63,478 bases of DNA from Shewanella sp. SNU WT4 (GCF_006494715.1 NZ_CP041152.1:1-63478), one strand, 5' to 3'. Numbered from the stretch's first letter, positions 25,357 to 33,055 are shown. Notes: generated by a model from the sequence alone, not told the origin. Made by a program: numbers and translations.

Positions 25357-25755
25357 TTACACTATGATAAGAAAATCACTTAATTCAAAACCTTCATCCA
25401 GTTCCCGTTGAAATACCTTGGGTGTGCGGCCTTGGCCTGTCCAGGTGATCATGTCGCCATTCACTTCAATCTGATATTTCGGCGGTCTACGCTGGCGTGG
25501 CTTCTTGGTTGTTGCGACTGAAACAGTGCCTAGATCTGCTGGGGTTAATCCTAATTCAGCCATTTGCTTTTTAATGGCATTGAGGCGAGCGTTTCGTTCA
25601 GCATTATGAATTTCCGCTTCTGCTTGTTCTTGTTCTCTGGCGTCCATGATGGCGGTTAACTGTTTTTGAACGGCGTAGAGCTCTGGCAGGGTTAACGTTT
25701 TGACTTCGGATTTGAACTTGCGGAAATTCGTTAACTTTCTAAGGAAATCGGTCAT
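25357..25755 (-). CDS. H-NS-family nucleoid protein
   Basis: The product is 132 residues: an N-terminal oligomerisation coiled coil, a linker with a basic patch (KKPRQRRPPKY), then the DNA-binding motif ITWTGQGRTPKVFQREL (about residues 107-123). Plasmid H-NS paralogues silence AT-rich incoming DNA and limit the fitness cost of the plasmid. Located in the leading region, next to HU and convergent to the truncated nuclease gene. Confidence 0.93.
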   Translation of the reverse strand: MTDFLRKLTNFRKFKSEVKTLTLPELYAVQKQLTAIMDAREQEQAEAEIHNAERNARLNAIKKQMAELGLTPADLGTVSVATTKKPRQRRPPKYQIEVNGDMITWTGQGRTPKVFQRELDEGFELSDFLIIV

Positions 25756-25929
25756 AAATGGTTTTCTTTAATATAAACGTGGTCAGGGAGTATAAAAAGT
25801 TAGCGCTAAATTTCAAGCGCACAGCGGTGTTAGCGAGTAAGCCTTGAGATTATACTTGTTTGCTTATCACGTTAATTAACGGCAAATAACACTATGCTAA
25901 GCACAAAAATGCGTGTAGCTAAGAGAAGA

Positions 25930-25952
25930 AGAGCGTCATTAGAGACGCTTTT
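25930..25952 (-). terminator. intrinsic terminator after the HU gene
   Basis: AGCGTC/GACGCT hairpin, 10 nt beyond the HU stop. T-rich DNA follows on both strands, so it may act in both directions. Confidence 0.6.
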
Positions 25953-25961
25953 CTTGTGATA

Positions 25962-26237
25962 TTAAGCATTCATGGCTTCTTTCAGCGTTTTACCAGCCTT
26001 GAAGCTAGGCGAGCGTTTGGCTGCAAAGGTCATAGGTTCACCTGTTTGAGGATTACGTCCTACACGCTCGGCGCGCATGGTTGATTTAAAGGTGCCAAAG
26101 CCAACGAGCGCTACTTCTTCATCAGTCTTTAGGGTTTCAGTAATCGTTGCGATAAGGGTTTTTAATGCAGCATCAGCTTCTTTCTTAGTGATGTCACTGT
26201 TGGCAGCGATTTTTGCTACAAGTTCTGTCTTTGTCAT
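25962..26237 (-). CDS. HU-family DNA-binding protein
   Basis: The product is 91 residues from the ATG at 26237. The sequence has the full HU fold signature: MTKTELVAKIA, then GFGTFKSTMRAERVGRNPQTG with the proline-bearing DNA arm (RNPQTGEP), and a C-terminal FKAGKTLKEAMN. HU bends DNA and assists replication and recombination. The frame extension to 26276 is not needed. Confidence 0.95.
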   Translation of the reverse strand: MTKTELVAKIAANSDITKKEADAALKTLIATITETLKTDEEVALVGFGTFKSTMRAERVGRNPQTGEPMTFAAKRSPSFKAGKTLKEAMNA

Positions 26238-26348
26238 TGCTTTATATCCAGTTAATAAAAATTTCGCTGGTAACATGCCTGCTTTTTTGAATTATCGCAA
26301 TATTTAAGCGTTAGGCGTCTTACGGTGATCCCTTCATGGTGATGACAA

Positions 26349-26949
26349 GCAGCGGCTGCGCCGCCCTCTGATTGCTCACTGGTGCATCGTGTATATCCTA
26401 TCCCCTTTTGATAACGTAACTTTTTCAAGATTGTGAGTTGGGGCTGTTACTCAATCCGTCATCGAGGCTTGAACGGGGCGTTCCCTTCGGGCGGGCTTTG
26501 CGCTTCGCGCCCCGCGATAATAATTAGCCGGTGCAAAGCGCAACAAGTTGCAAGCACAGGCTAATCATTCCTGCTTGCCAATCCCTAACGCAAAAGCCAA
26601 AGACTAAAGCACTAACAGCCCCTTGCCTGGTTAAGTGTGAGTAAGCTCGCGCTTGTCCTTCGCCAGTCATGGCTTTCCTGTGCAAAGCGAATACCAATCA
26701 CGCCCCCACTTTGACTTCTAATCTGTCTCACGCCACAACCTGATTTTCAAGGGAAGCTGCGCCGCTTCGCGCCCTTGAAAATCAGAACGATGGAGTGAGA
26801 TCAGGAAGTCAGGCGAAGACGAGATCGATATTCAACCACACAGGAAAACAAGCCATGACTAACTCACTCCCAGCACAAGCAACTCACACTAATACCAGTC
26901 AATCTACTGTTAGCCTCAAGACACAAGCAGGCTCTCCCAAGCTCGATAT
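26349..26949 (+). repeat. leading-region repeat, copy 1
   Basis: About 600 bp nearly identical to 27768-28366, in the same orientation. It contains a GC-rich hairpin-dense core (around GGGCGTTCCCTTCGGGCGGG), a TTAGCC...GGCTAA stem, and a 100-nt hairpin (26712-26811). It runs on into the first 31 codons of an ORF. The DNA after the repeat differs between copies. It lies on the plus strand, while the transferred strand at conjugation is the minus strand. Confidence 0.9.
26712..26811. promoter_or_regulatory. 100-nt extended hairpin upstream of the repeat-1 ORF
   Basis: Nested arms are TGACTTC (26712-26718)/GAAGTCA (26805-26811), CTG-TCTCAC/GTGAGA-T-CAG, and CTGATTTTCAAGGG (26740-26753)/CCCTTGAAAATCAG (26772-26785), with an 18-nt apical loop. 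The ORF start (26855) follows 43 nt later behind an AGGA site. Its form, strand and position resemble single-strand promoters of F-type leading regions (Frpo). Function is inferred. Confidence 0.6.
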
Positions 26950-27185
26950 GTCGGCAAGCTTTGTAAATCATGGCCTTGTGCTACGAGCTGAGTCCGTTAA
27001 CGAGACAGATTTGTACACACGCTGATTTCATCATTAAGCGTGACGGTGAGGTAATGAAAGTTTTCAGCGCCCCTGCTTGTGGATGGACGATTGAAGCGTT
27101 GAAAGCAATAGACTGTTACGAATTTAGTCCGCATTGCTGGGACGTGTTTCTAGGTGAAATGTGGGTCGGAAGTTCAGAAATTTAA
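26855..27185 (+). pseudogene. repeat-1 ORF, apparently frameshifted
   Basis: The frame from ATG 26855 gives 56 residues: the 31-residue constant N-terminus MTNSLPAQATHTNTSQSTVS..., then MSASFVNHGLVLRAESVNET, ending at 27025. A second frame from about 27005 to 27185 continues with a protein-like sequence (HADFIIKRDGEVMKVFSAPA...GEMWVGSSEI). One indel near 27010-27020 would join them into a protein of about 110 residues. Either a recent frameshift or two overlapping small genes. Function unknown. Confidence 0.5.
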
Positions 27186-27278
27186 CCGAGTGAACAGGCG
27201 TTGACAGGGCGCCTGAAAATTTAAACGACAAATTCATGTAAACACAATACAATAACTTTAATACTGACAGGTGATAAA

Positions 27279-27683
27279 ATGAACGCAAATCAAACTAATC
27301 AAATTACACTCACAGCAGAACAACTGATTAATATCGTTGGTCATGCTGCTACGCAAGAGCAGTTAGACAACGTAAGGCGTGAGCTGGATACTAAAATTGA
27401 GCGTTTAGACACTAAGGTTGAGCGTGTTGCTGGTGAGTTGGATGCTAAGATTGATCGGGTTGCTAGTGAGCTTGGTGCCAAAATTGAGCGCGTCGCTGGT
27501 GAGTTAGATGCCAAAATTGAGCGCGTTGCTGGTGAGTTAGATGCCAAAATTGAGCGCGTTGCCACTCGAACTGATAGTAAAATTGATTCCCTGAAAAATT
27601 GGATGCTTGCGACTGCGTTTACAATGATCGTTACCGTGGCGGCAGCTACGGCCTTTCTTGTAGATAGATTGCCACCGCAATAA
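27279..27683 (+). CDS. coiled-coil protein with C-terminal membrane anchor
   Basis: The product is 134 residues. Residues about 30-105 consist of an 11-residue repeat of the type ERVAGELDAKI, at least five times, predicting a long right-handed or hendecad coiled coil. A transmembrane helix (MLATAFTMIVTVAAATAFLV) is at the C-terminus. Start with AGGTGAT site; strong terminator after the stop. DNA repeats underlie the protein repeats, so copy number may vary. Similar designs occur in Bdr-type and DUF1640-like proteins. Function unknown. Confidence 0.75.
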   Translation: MNANQTNQITLTAEQLINIVGHAATQEQLDNVRRELDTKIERLDTKVERVAGELDAKIDRVASELGAKIERVAGELDAKIERVAGELDAKIERVATRTDSKIDSLKNWMLATAFTMIVTVAAATAFLVDRLPPQ

Positions 27684-27703
27684 TTATTGGTTTCGCATTT
27701 AAT

Positions 27704-27728
27704 ACAGCCCTTTTTAGGGCTGTTTTTG
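27704..27728 (+). terminator. intrinsic terminator after the coiled-coil gene
   Basis: ACAGCCCT-TTTT-AGGGCTGT followed by a T-run, 20 nt after the stop. Confidence 0.88.
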
Positions 27729-27767
27729 TTTCTACTCTCCCGTCAGTTTCGGCCAAAGCGTGTTAAC

Positions 27768-28366
27768 GCAGCGGCTTCGCCGCCCTCTCGTTGTTCTCTG
27801 GTGCATCGTGTATACCCTATCTCCTTTTGATAACGTAACTTTTTCAAGGTTATGAGTTGGGGCTGTCACTAAATCCGTCAAAATAGATTGAGCTGGGCGT
27901 TCCCTTCGGGCGGGCTTTGCGCTTCGCGCCCCGCGATAATAATTAGCCGGTGCAAAGCGCAACAAGTTGCAGCACAGACTAATCATTCCTGCTTGCCAAT
28001 CCCTAACGCAAAAGCCAAAGACTAAAGCACTAACAGCCCCTTGCCTGGTTAAGTGTGAGTAAGCTCGCGCTTGTCCTTCGCAAGTCATGGCTTTCCTGTG
28101 CAAAGCGAATACCAATCACGCCCTGCTTTGACTTCTAATCTGTCTCACGCCACAACCTGATTTTCAAGGGAAGCTGCGCCGCTTCGCGCCCTTGAAAATC
28201 AGAACGATGGAGTGAGATCAGGAAGTCAGGCGAAGACGAGATCGATATTCAAACACACAGGAAAACAAGCCATGACTAACTCACTCCCAGCACAAGCAAC
28301 TCACACTAATACCAGTCAATCAACAGTTAGTCTCAAGACTCAAGCAGGCTCTCCCAAGCTCGATAT
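27768..28366 (+). repeat. leading-region repeat, copy 2
   Basis: Direct repeat of copy 1 with only scattered differences, including loss of one base in the core (TTGCAGCAC here, TTGCAAGCAC in copy 1). It contains the same 100-nt hairpin (28129-28228) and leads into the ORF starting at 28272. Confidence 0.9.
28129..28228. promoter_or_regulatory. 100-nt extended hairpin upstream of the repeat-2 ORF
   Basis: Same three nested arms as in copy 1: TGACTTC (28129-28135)/GAAGTCA (28222-28228), TCTCAC/GTGAGA, and 14-bp CTGATTTTCAAGGG (28157-28170)/CCCTTGAAAATCAG (28189-28202). Every arm is conserved between copies. The ORF begins 43 nt downstream. Confidence 0.6.
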
Positions 28367-28913
28367 ATTGAAAGCCTTGCAACGATATAGAATCGTTGAT
28401 AGCAAAAACAGGATTGTCGATGATTTGTGTAACTTAGGGCTTATGGAGGCTGAACATGCACTTTGTCGCAGCCTTAATCTTGGAGCAGATTGCTATCTTC
28501 AAGATGAAGAACCAGCATACCAGAATGCATTTGTCGTTGTTAACTCAGGTGTGCATCAAGGCCAAGCTGGTTTTGTTGTAGAAGATTTAAAGGACAATTA
28601 TTTATACGTTAAATTTGTTATGAATGGCTGTCATTATGTGTTTATTGCCGATGATTTAGATTTTGTCGGTGAAGCGTTAAGTTGCCCTTCTAACGGTGTT
28701 GAGGCGATTATTCAGGTCGTTGGTGAGCAGGTGAATATCACTACTGCTGGTGAATGTTATGGTGATCTATCACAAATTAACGAGACCTTAATGGATTTAT
28801 ATTTGGATGGTCATTGGCCAGATGATTTTGTTCTTAACGGGTAAGCGGTTAATAAACCCCACATACTAATAATTCTAACGTTCTGACATAGTACCTTTTT
28901 CATCGGAGGTGCT

Positions 28914-29213
28914 ATGAACCAAGCACAAAAGCGCGCTCATTGGGCAGCAGTCATTGAGCAACAACAGCAAAGTCAGTTATCCATTAAGCAGTTTTGCCAA
29001 GCCAACGGCATTAGTTATCAGACCTTCTTTTATTGGTCTAAGCGGTTGCATTCAACCGATACCGTACAAACCTTACAGCCTATCGTTTTCAACGAGCAAT
29101 CTCACTCATCCTCCGAGTCAGTGGTGCTCTTTTTTACTAATGGTATTAGGGCTGAGTTGCCCGCTGCGCTGAACACAACTCAAATCAAGCGCTGGGTGGA
29201 TGCGTTGCAATGA
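28914..29213 (+). CDS. tnpA: IS66-family TnpA
   Basis: The product is 99 residues with an N-terminal helix-turn-helix (LSIKQFCQANGISYQTFFYW), typical of IS66 OrfA. The last codons overlap the tnpB start by 4 nt. Confidence 0.93.
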   Translation: MNQAQKRAHWAAVIEQQQQSQLSIKQFCQANGISYQTFFYWSKRLHSTDTVQTLQPIVFNEQSHSSSESVVLFFTNGIRAELPAALNTTQIKRWVDALQ

Positions 29214-29554
29214 CACCTTCCGGCAAGGTCTTTCTAGTTTCTGGCGTGACCGATATGCGCAAGTCCATCGACGGCCTAGCGCTCATTGTCGCCGAGCAAT
29301 TGGAGATGGATCCGTTCAGCGAAGCCTGGTTTATCTTTTGTAATCGTGGGCGTGATAAGCTCAAAATACTGTTCTGGGATACTAATGGCTTTTGGCTTTA
29401 CTATCGTCGTTTGGAAAAAGGCACCTTCAAGTGGCCACGTCCTAATCCCCAAGGCGTCATCACCATCAGCAAACCTCAGCTTCACTGGCTGCTCTCAGGC
29501 CTATCACTGGAGAACAGTAAAGCCCATCAGCCCCTCAATGGTCTGGAAGTGTGA
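29210..29554 (+). CDS. tnpB: IS66-family TnpB (Orf2)
   Basis: The product is 114 residues with the family hallmark VSGVTDMRKSIDGLALIV and FCNRGRDKLKILFWDTNGFW. It is required for IS66 transposition; biochemical role unclear. Confidence 0.95.
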   Translation: MTPSGKVFLVSGVTDMRKSIDGLALIVAEQLEMDPFSEAWFIFCNRGRDKLKILFWDTNGFWLYYRRLEKGTFKWPRPNPQGVITISKPQLHWLLSGLSLENSKAHQPLNGLEV

Positions 29555-29641
29555 CGCATGACACTGAACGCTCATTTGCGCTTGAACGATCCTTTTTAAC
29601 CGTCACACTGGGCGCCATTCAACACAGTAAGATGATGGCCA

Positions 29642-31165
29642 ATGACCGACTTCCCCAATGATATCGCACAACTCAAAGCCCTACTGCAGGCTAAAGATGC
29701 GTTGCTGCAAGCTAAAGAGGTGTTGTTGCAAGCTAAAGAGGAAGAAGTCGCCGCCCTGAAAACACAAGTTCAATTACTGGTTGAACAACTCAACCTCAGC
29801 AAATCCAAACGCTTTGCGGCGCAAAGTGAAAAAATCGCCAAAGGGACCTTCAACGAAGCTGAGCAGCAGAATGCCTTGCCTAAGCCCGCTGCCGAGCGCG
29901 CTAAAACAGGTCGAAAGCCACTGCCTGCCAACCTTGATCGTGAAGTCCAACGCCACACCTTAAATGCCCCGTATTGTGACTGTTGTGATGCGCCCTTACA
30001 CGAGTGCGGCAAAGAAGTCAGTGAAACGCTGAAAATCTTGCCGCAACGAGTGAGTGTCATTCGCCATGAGCGTACTAAGTATGCTTGCCGTCAGTGTGAG
30101 CAGACCGCGGAAACCAGCAAAGTTATCACAGCCCCCAAACCCGCGAGCATGATCCCCAAAAGCCTTGGCAGCCCAGAAGCTTTCGCCGCGGTGGTCACCG
30201 CTAAGTATGTGGATGCGCTACCGCTGTACCGTCAGGTGGATATTTTGAACCGCTCTGGCATCGATATCAGCCGCGCCACCTTAGCTAACTGGTGTGTGCA
30301 GCTCGGCAGTAACGTGCAAATCATCATCGATGCGATGAAAGCACAGTTGTTAACCGAAAGGCTCATCTGCGCCGATGAAACCACAGTACAAGTGCTGAGG
30401 GAACAAGACCGACAAGCACCATCGAAATCCTATATGTGGGTGTATCGCAGTGGTGAATTTACTGACAATCCGGTGGTAATTTACGACTACCATCCAAGCC
30501 GCGCTGGTGCCTGTGCGCGCGATTTTCTCGGCGATTACCAGGGTTATTTGCTGTCAGATGGCTACAGCGCCTACGATACCCTCGAAGGTGTCACCCAAGC
30601 CGCTTGTATGGCGCATGTTCGGCGCAAATTTATTGATGCCCAAAAAGCCTCACCAAGCAAGAAAGCAGGTAAACCAGAAAAAGCCCTGAGCTTCATAGGC
30701 AAACTGTACGCCGTAGAGCACAAAGCGAAGAACTTATCAGCCGACGCGCGCCAACAACTGAGGATGCAAGAAAGCCTGCCAATTCTAAATGACTTTAAAC
30801 AGTGGCTGGATAGCCAGCAGGTATTACCTAAAGGGGCCTTAGGCAAGGCCATCACTTACGCCATCAATCAGTGGCCTAAATTGCAGACCTACTTAGAGGA
30901 TGGCCACATCAGCATCGACAACAATGTGACGGAGCGTGATATCAGGCCGTTCACTACGGGCAGAAAGAACTGGATGTTCTCGACTTCAGTGGGCGGGGCA
31001 AAAGCCAGTGCGAATTTATATAGCTTGGTAATGACGTGTCGGGCGAATGATATCAACCCCTACTATTACTTCCGGCATCTGTTCACCGAGTTGCCAAAAC
31101 GTTCACTGGCCGATGATATCTCGGATCTTATGCCATGGAATGTGGATCTGAGTGACGTGGAATAA
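29642..31165 (+). CDS. tnpC: IS66-family TnpC transposase
   Basis: The product is 507 residues: an N-terminal Leu-zipper-like region with LLQAK repeats, a zinc-finger-like CDCCDAPLHECG, and a DDE catalytic core (ICADETTVQV, YLLSDGYSAY, DNNVTERDIR with Glu). It ends with the small C-terminal domain NPYYYFRHLFTELPK. Intact. Confidence 0.96.
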   Translation: MTDFPNDIAQLKALLQAKDALLQAKEVLLQAKEEEVAALKTQVQLLVEQLNLSKSKRFAAQSEKIAKGTFNEAEQQNALPKPAAERAKTGRKPLPANLDREVQRHTLNAPYCDCCDAPLHECGKEVSETLKILPQRVSVIRHERTKYACRQCEQTAETSKVITAPKPASMIPKSLGSPEAFAAVVTAKYVDALPLYRQVDILNRSGIDISRATLANWCVQLGSNVQIIIDAMKAQLLTERLICADETTVQVLREQDRQAPSKSYMWVYRSGEFTDNPVVIYDYHPSRAGACARDFLGDYQGYLLSDGYSAYDTLEGVTQAACMAHVRRKFIDAQKASPSKKAGKPEKALSFIGKLYAVEHKAKNLSADARQQLRMQESLPILNDFKQWLDSQQVLPKGALGKAITYAINQWPKLQTYLEDGHISIDNNVTERDIRPFTTGRKNWMFSTSVGGAKASANLYSLVMTCRANDINPYYYFRHLFTELPKRSLADDISDLMPWNVDLSDVE

Positions 31166-31378
31166 CACGTCACTGGTTTATTAACCGCTTACCTTAACGG
31201 TACTCTATATATACCTGAAAAACTGCCAGCGTTTTTGGTTGTGTCATCGGAGTTGTCGAGGACTCAGAAATTTTATATTACTCATAATGGTGGTGGATTT
31301 TGCGTTGACGAAAAAACGGGTAAAACACAATACAATAATGGCACAGTGATTTTTGATACTTTGCGAGTGTGATTTTGT

Positions 31379-31418
31379 TATAGTAAAACATTAGCCTATA
31401 GGCTAATGTTTTACTATA
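31379..31418. promoter_or_regulatory. 40-bp perfect palindrome, likely toxin-antitoxin operator
   Basis: Arms TATAGTAAAACATTAGCCTA and its exact complement meet at a TA|TA centre, with a further CTATAGGCTAA half-site to the right. TATAAT (31438-31443) and a GGGAG site lead into the toxin gene at 31468. A 15-bp half of the palindrome (GGCTAATGTTTTACT) recurs at 33998-34012 upstream of the PapB-like gene. Confidence 0.7.
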
Positions 31419-31467
31419 GGCTAACTCTTGTTGGTGTTATAATATTTACATCAACAGGGAGTTTTAA

Positions 31468-31779
31468 ATGTTTGAACTGATTTTTCATCCAGAGGCCGAA
31501 GCTGAAATCTTGGCATTAAAAGGTGCCATGAAAGCTAAGGTGTTACACGGTTTAACAAAGCTCGAAGCTGAAGGGCATCAACTCCGCTATCCAGACACTA
31601 AACCTATTCGGGATGGATTGTTTGAGTTGAGGGCTGGGGGAAAAGATATTAGCCGTACCTTTTTTGCATTTAGTAAAGGCAAAAAAATCTATATTTTACG
31701 GACATTTGTTAAGAAAACCGCTAAAACGCCCTCGTCAGAGATTGGGCTGGCGTTATCCAGATTGGAGCAATTATTATGA
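31468..31779 (+). CDS. RelE/HigB-family toxin
   Basis: The product is 103 residues, matching the phage-derived Gp49/HigB-like toxin group (FELIFHPEAEAEILALKGAM; GLFELRAGGKDISRTFFAF; ILRTFVKKTAKTP). Such toxins cleave mRNA at the ribosome. The stop overlaps the antitoxin start by 4 nt. Confidence 0.88.
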   Translation: MFELIFHPEAEAEILALKGAMKAKVLHGLTKLEAEGHQLRYPDTKPIRDGLFELRAGGKDISRTFFAFSKGKKIYILRTFVKKTAKTPSSEIGLALSRLEQLL

Positions 31780-32081
31780 GCATTAAAGTAAAAGGTGTTT
31801 CATTCGCTGAGCTGAAAGCTAAAGCATTCAGAGATCCCGAAGTGCTCGAAGCATACCTGGCTGAACAACGCAAAGATGAATTAAAGGCGCTTTTGGCTCA
31901 GATGCGTAAGTCTGCTGGGATGAATAGCGCCCAAGTCGCGGCAAAAATGGGCGTTACCCCTGCCACAGTCTCAAAGCTTGAAAATCGTGCAGATAAAGCG
32001 AGCCTTGGTACTTTAGATCGCTATGCTTCTGCTTGTGGTGCCAGTATTCAGATCAGTATTCAGCAAACCATTCATATTTAA
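31776..32081 (+). CDS. XRE-family antitoxin (HigA-like)
   Basis: The product is 101 residues with a C-terminal helix-turn-helix (MNSAQVAAKMGVTPATVSKL). The N-terminal half probably wraps the toxin (FAELKAKAFRDPEVLEAYLA). It should repress its own operon at the palindrome 31379-31418. Toxin-first order is typical of higBA. Confidence 0.9.
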   Translation: MSIKVKGVSFAELKAKAFRDPEVLEAYLAEQRKDELKALLAQMRKSAGMNSAQVAAKMGVTPATVSKLENRADKASLGTLDRYASACGASIQISIQQTIHI

Positions 32082-32105
32082 AAGTAGCGGCCAAAGCGAG
32101 TTAAA

Positions 32106-32399
32106 GCAGCCGCTTCGCCGCCCGTTCGTCGCTCACTGATTTGAAAACGTAACTTTTTCAAAGCTGTGAGCCGGATTTTTCTCCTAATCCGTGAAAGCCG
32201 TTAGTCATTTCATCGGTCATTGAAATTGCAGATCTGCAATTTCAATGAATAGAATCATGGCCATCATCATTGCTCGAACTGGGCGTTCCCTTTGGGCGGG
32301 CTTTGCGCTTCGCGCCTCGCGATAATAATTAGCCGGTGCAAAGCGCAACAAGTTGCAGCAGCGGCTAATCACTCCTGCTTGCCAATCCCTAACGCAAAG
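32106..32399 (+). repeat. leading-region repeat, partial copy 3
   Basis: Matches the first half of copies 1 and 2 (from GCAGC...GCTTCGCCGCC to GCCAATCCCTAACGCAAA). The middle is replaced by unique DNA containing a 32-bp palindrome. The 100-nt hairpin and ORF start are absent. Same orientation as the others. Confidence 0.85.
32217..32248. repeat. 32-bp perfect palindrome inside repeat copy 3
   Basis: Arms TCATTGAAATTGCAGA and TCTGCAATTTCAATGA abut with no spacer. No similar sequence is seen in copies 1 and 2. Confidence 0.85.
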
Positions 32400-32419
32400 C
32401 AATTATTGTCTTAACCAAA

Positions 32420-32569
32420 ATGAATTTTTTTCATTTCTGTGGACTCGGGCTTGAGGGGATTGCTAATGAAGCATGGTATCCCTATTCACAAGGGTTGTTA
32501 TTTGAAGCGGTTGAGCGGTTCTTAATTTCAGCGAAAATTGCCAATAATGTTGTATCTGTCGATCAATAA
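32420..32569 (+). CDS. possible small protein or gene remnant
   Basis: A 49-codon frame (MNFFHFCGLGLEGIANEAWY...) begins right after repeat copy 3, in the place where copies 1 and 2 have their ORFs. No Shine-Dalgarno sequence is evident and no family is recognised. Confidence 0.3.
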   Translation: MNFFHFCGLGLEGIANEAWYPYSQGLLFEAVERFLISAKIANNVVSVDQ

Positions 32570-33055
32570 GCAATACTGTACACACATCGACAGATAACTC
32601 GAATAATGCCTGCGTAGTCGAAAATACAATCATCAATTATCGTATTAGTTCTGAAGGAAATTCAGTCCTTCGCGCCCTATTCCTTTGTGGGTATTTTGGG
32701 TGTAATGTAGGGTGGTTGCAACAGCGACGCTGTGGTTTTGTGTGTCTATGTTCATGGATGAAGGTTTTTAGTGATGACATTTGTAACTATGCTCGTATTA
32801 CTCATTATTTTATTCACTAGTTTTTCATTGTTTGCCGTTAATTTTTTTTGAGTCAGCCCCATACTGGTACGGCCTGAAAACTGTAGGTACTCTGTCGTAT
32901 TACTAAAATTGGCTCAATGTACTAATGTTGAGGTTAGCTAGATATCACTTTACTAACTCGGAAATGGGGAAAAATTGGTTAGCCAAAATTTCATTAAAAA
33001 TGATCATCTTCAGGACGCGAATCAGACTAGACAAGTCTGATTCAGATGGGGAAAA
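32570..33055. other. intergenic region with a hydrophobic micro-ORF and a hairpin
   Basis: No firm gene. A 25-codon frame at 32774-32851 (MTFVTMLVLLIILFTSFSLF...) would be a single membrane helix with an AAGG site 9 nt upstream. A perfect 10-bp hairpin lies at 33019-33043 (GAATCAGACT/AGTCTGATTC). Confidence 0.35.

Larger units (their letters stand above)
28841..31192 (+). mobile_element. IS66-family insertion sequence, complete
   Basis: The element is 2,352 bp with perfect 18-bp terminal inverted repeats (GTAAGCGGTTAATAAACC). It is flanked by an 8-bp direct target duplication CTTAACGG (28833-28840 and 31193-31200), the length typical of IS66. All three genes are open, so it is probably active and recent. 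Confidence 0.97.
28272..31372 (+). pseudogene. repeat-2 ORF, interrupted near its 3' end by IS66
   Basis: The open part (28272-28844) has the constant N-terminus MTNSLPAQATHTNTSQSTVS... and then a 160-residue unique region (ALQRYRIVDSKNRIVDDLCN...). Removing the IS66 element and one copy of its 8-bp target joins 28840 to 31201. The frame then stays open to TGA at 31370-31372, adding TLYIPEKLPAFLVVSSELSR and more (246 residues in total). The truncated form ends one codon after the insertion and might still fold. No family recognised. Confidence 0.75.

Noticed and set aside
27732..28115. 127-codon minus-strand frame over repeat copy 2
   Set aside because: The same frame is broken by one base in copy 1 and the DNA is explained by conserved hairpins.
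29774..30060. Minus-strand frames inside the IS66 tnpC
   Set aside because: Shadows of the GC-rich transposase coding strand.
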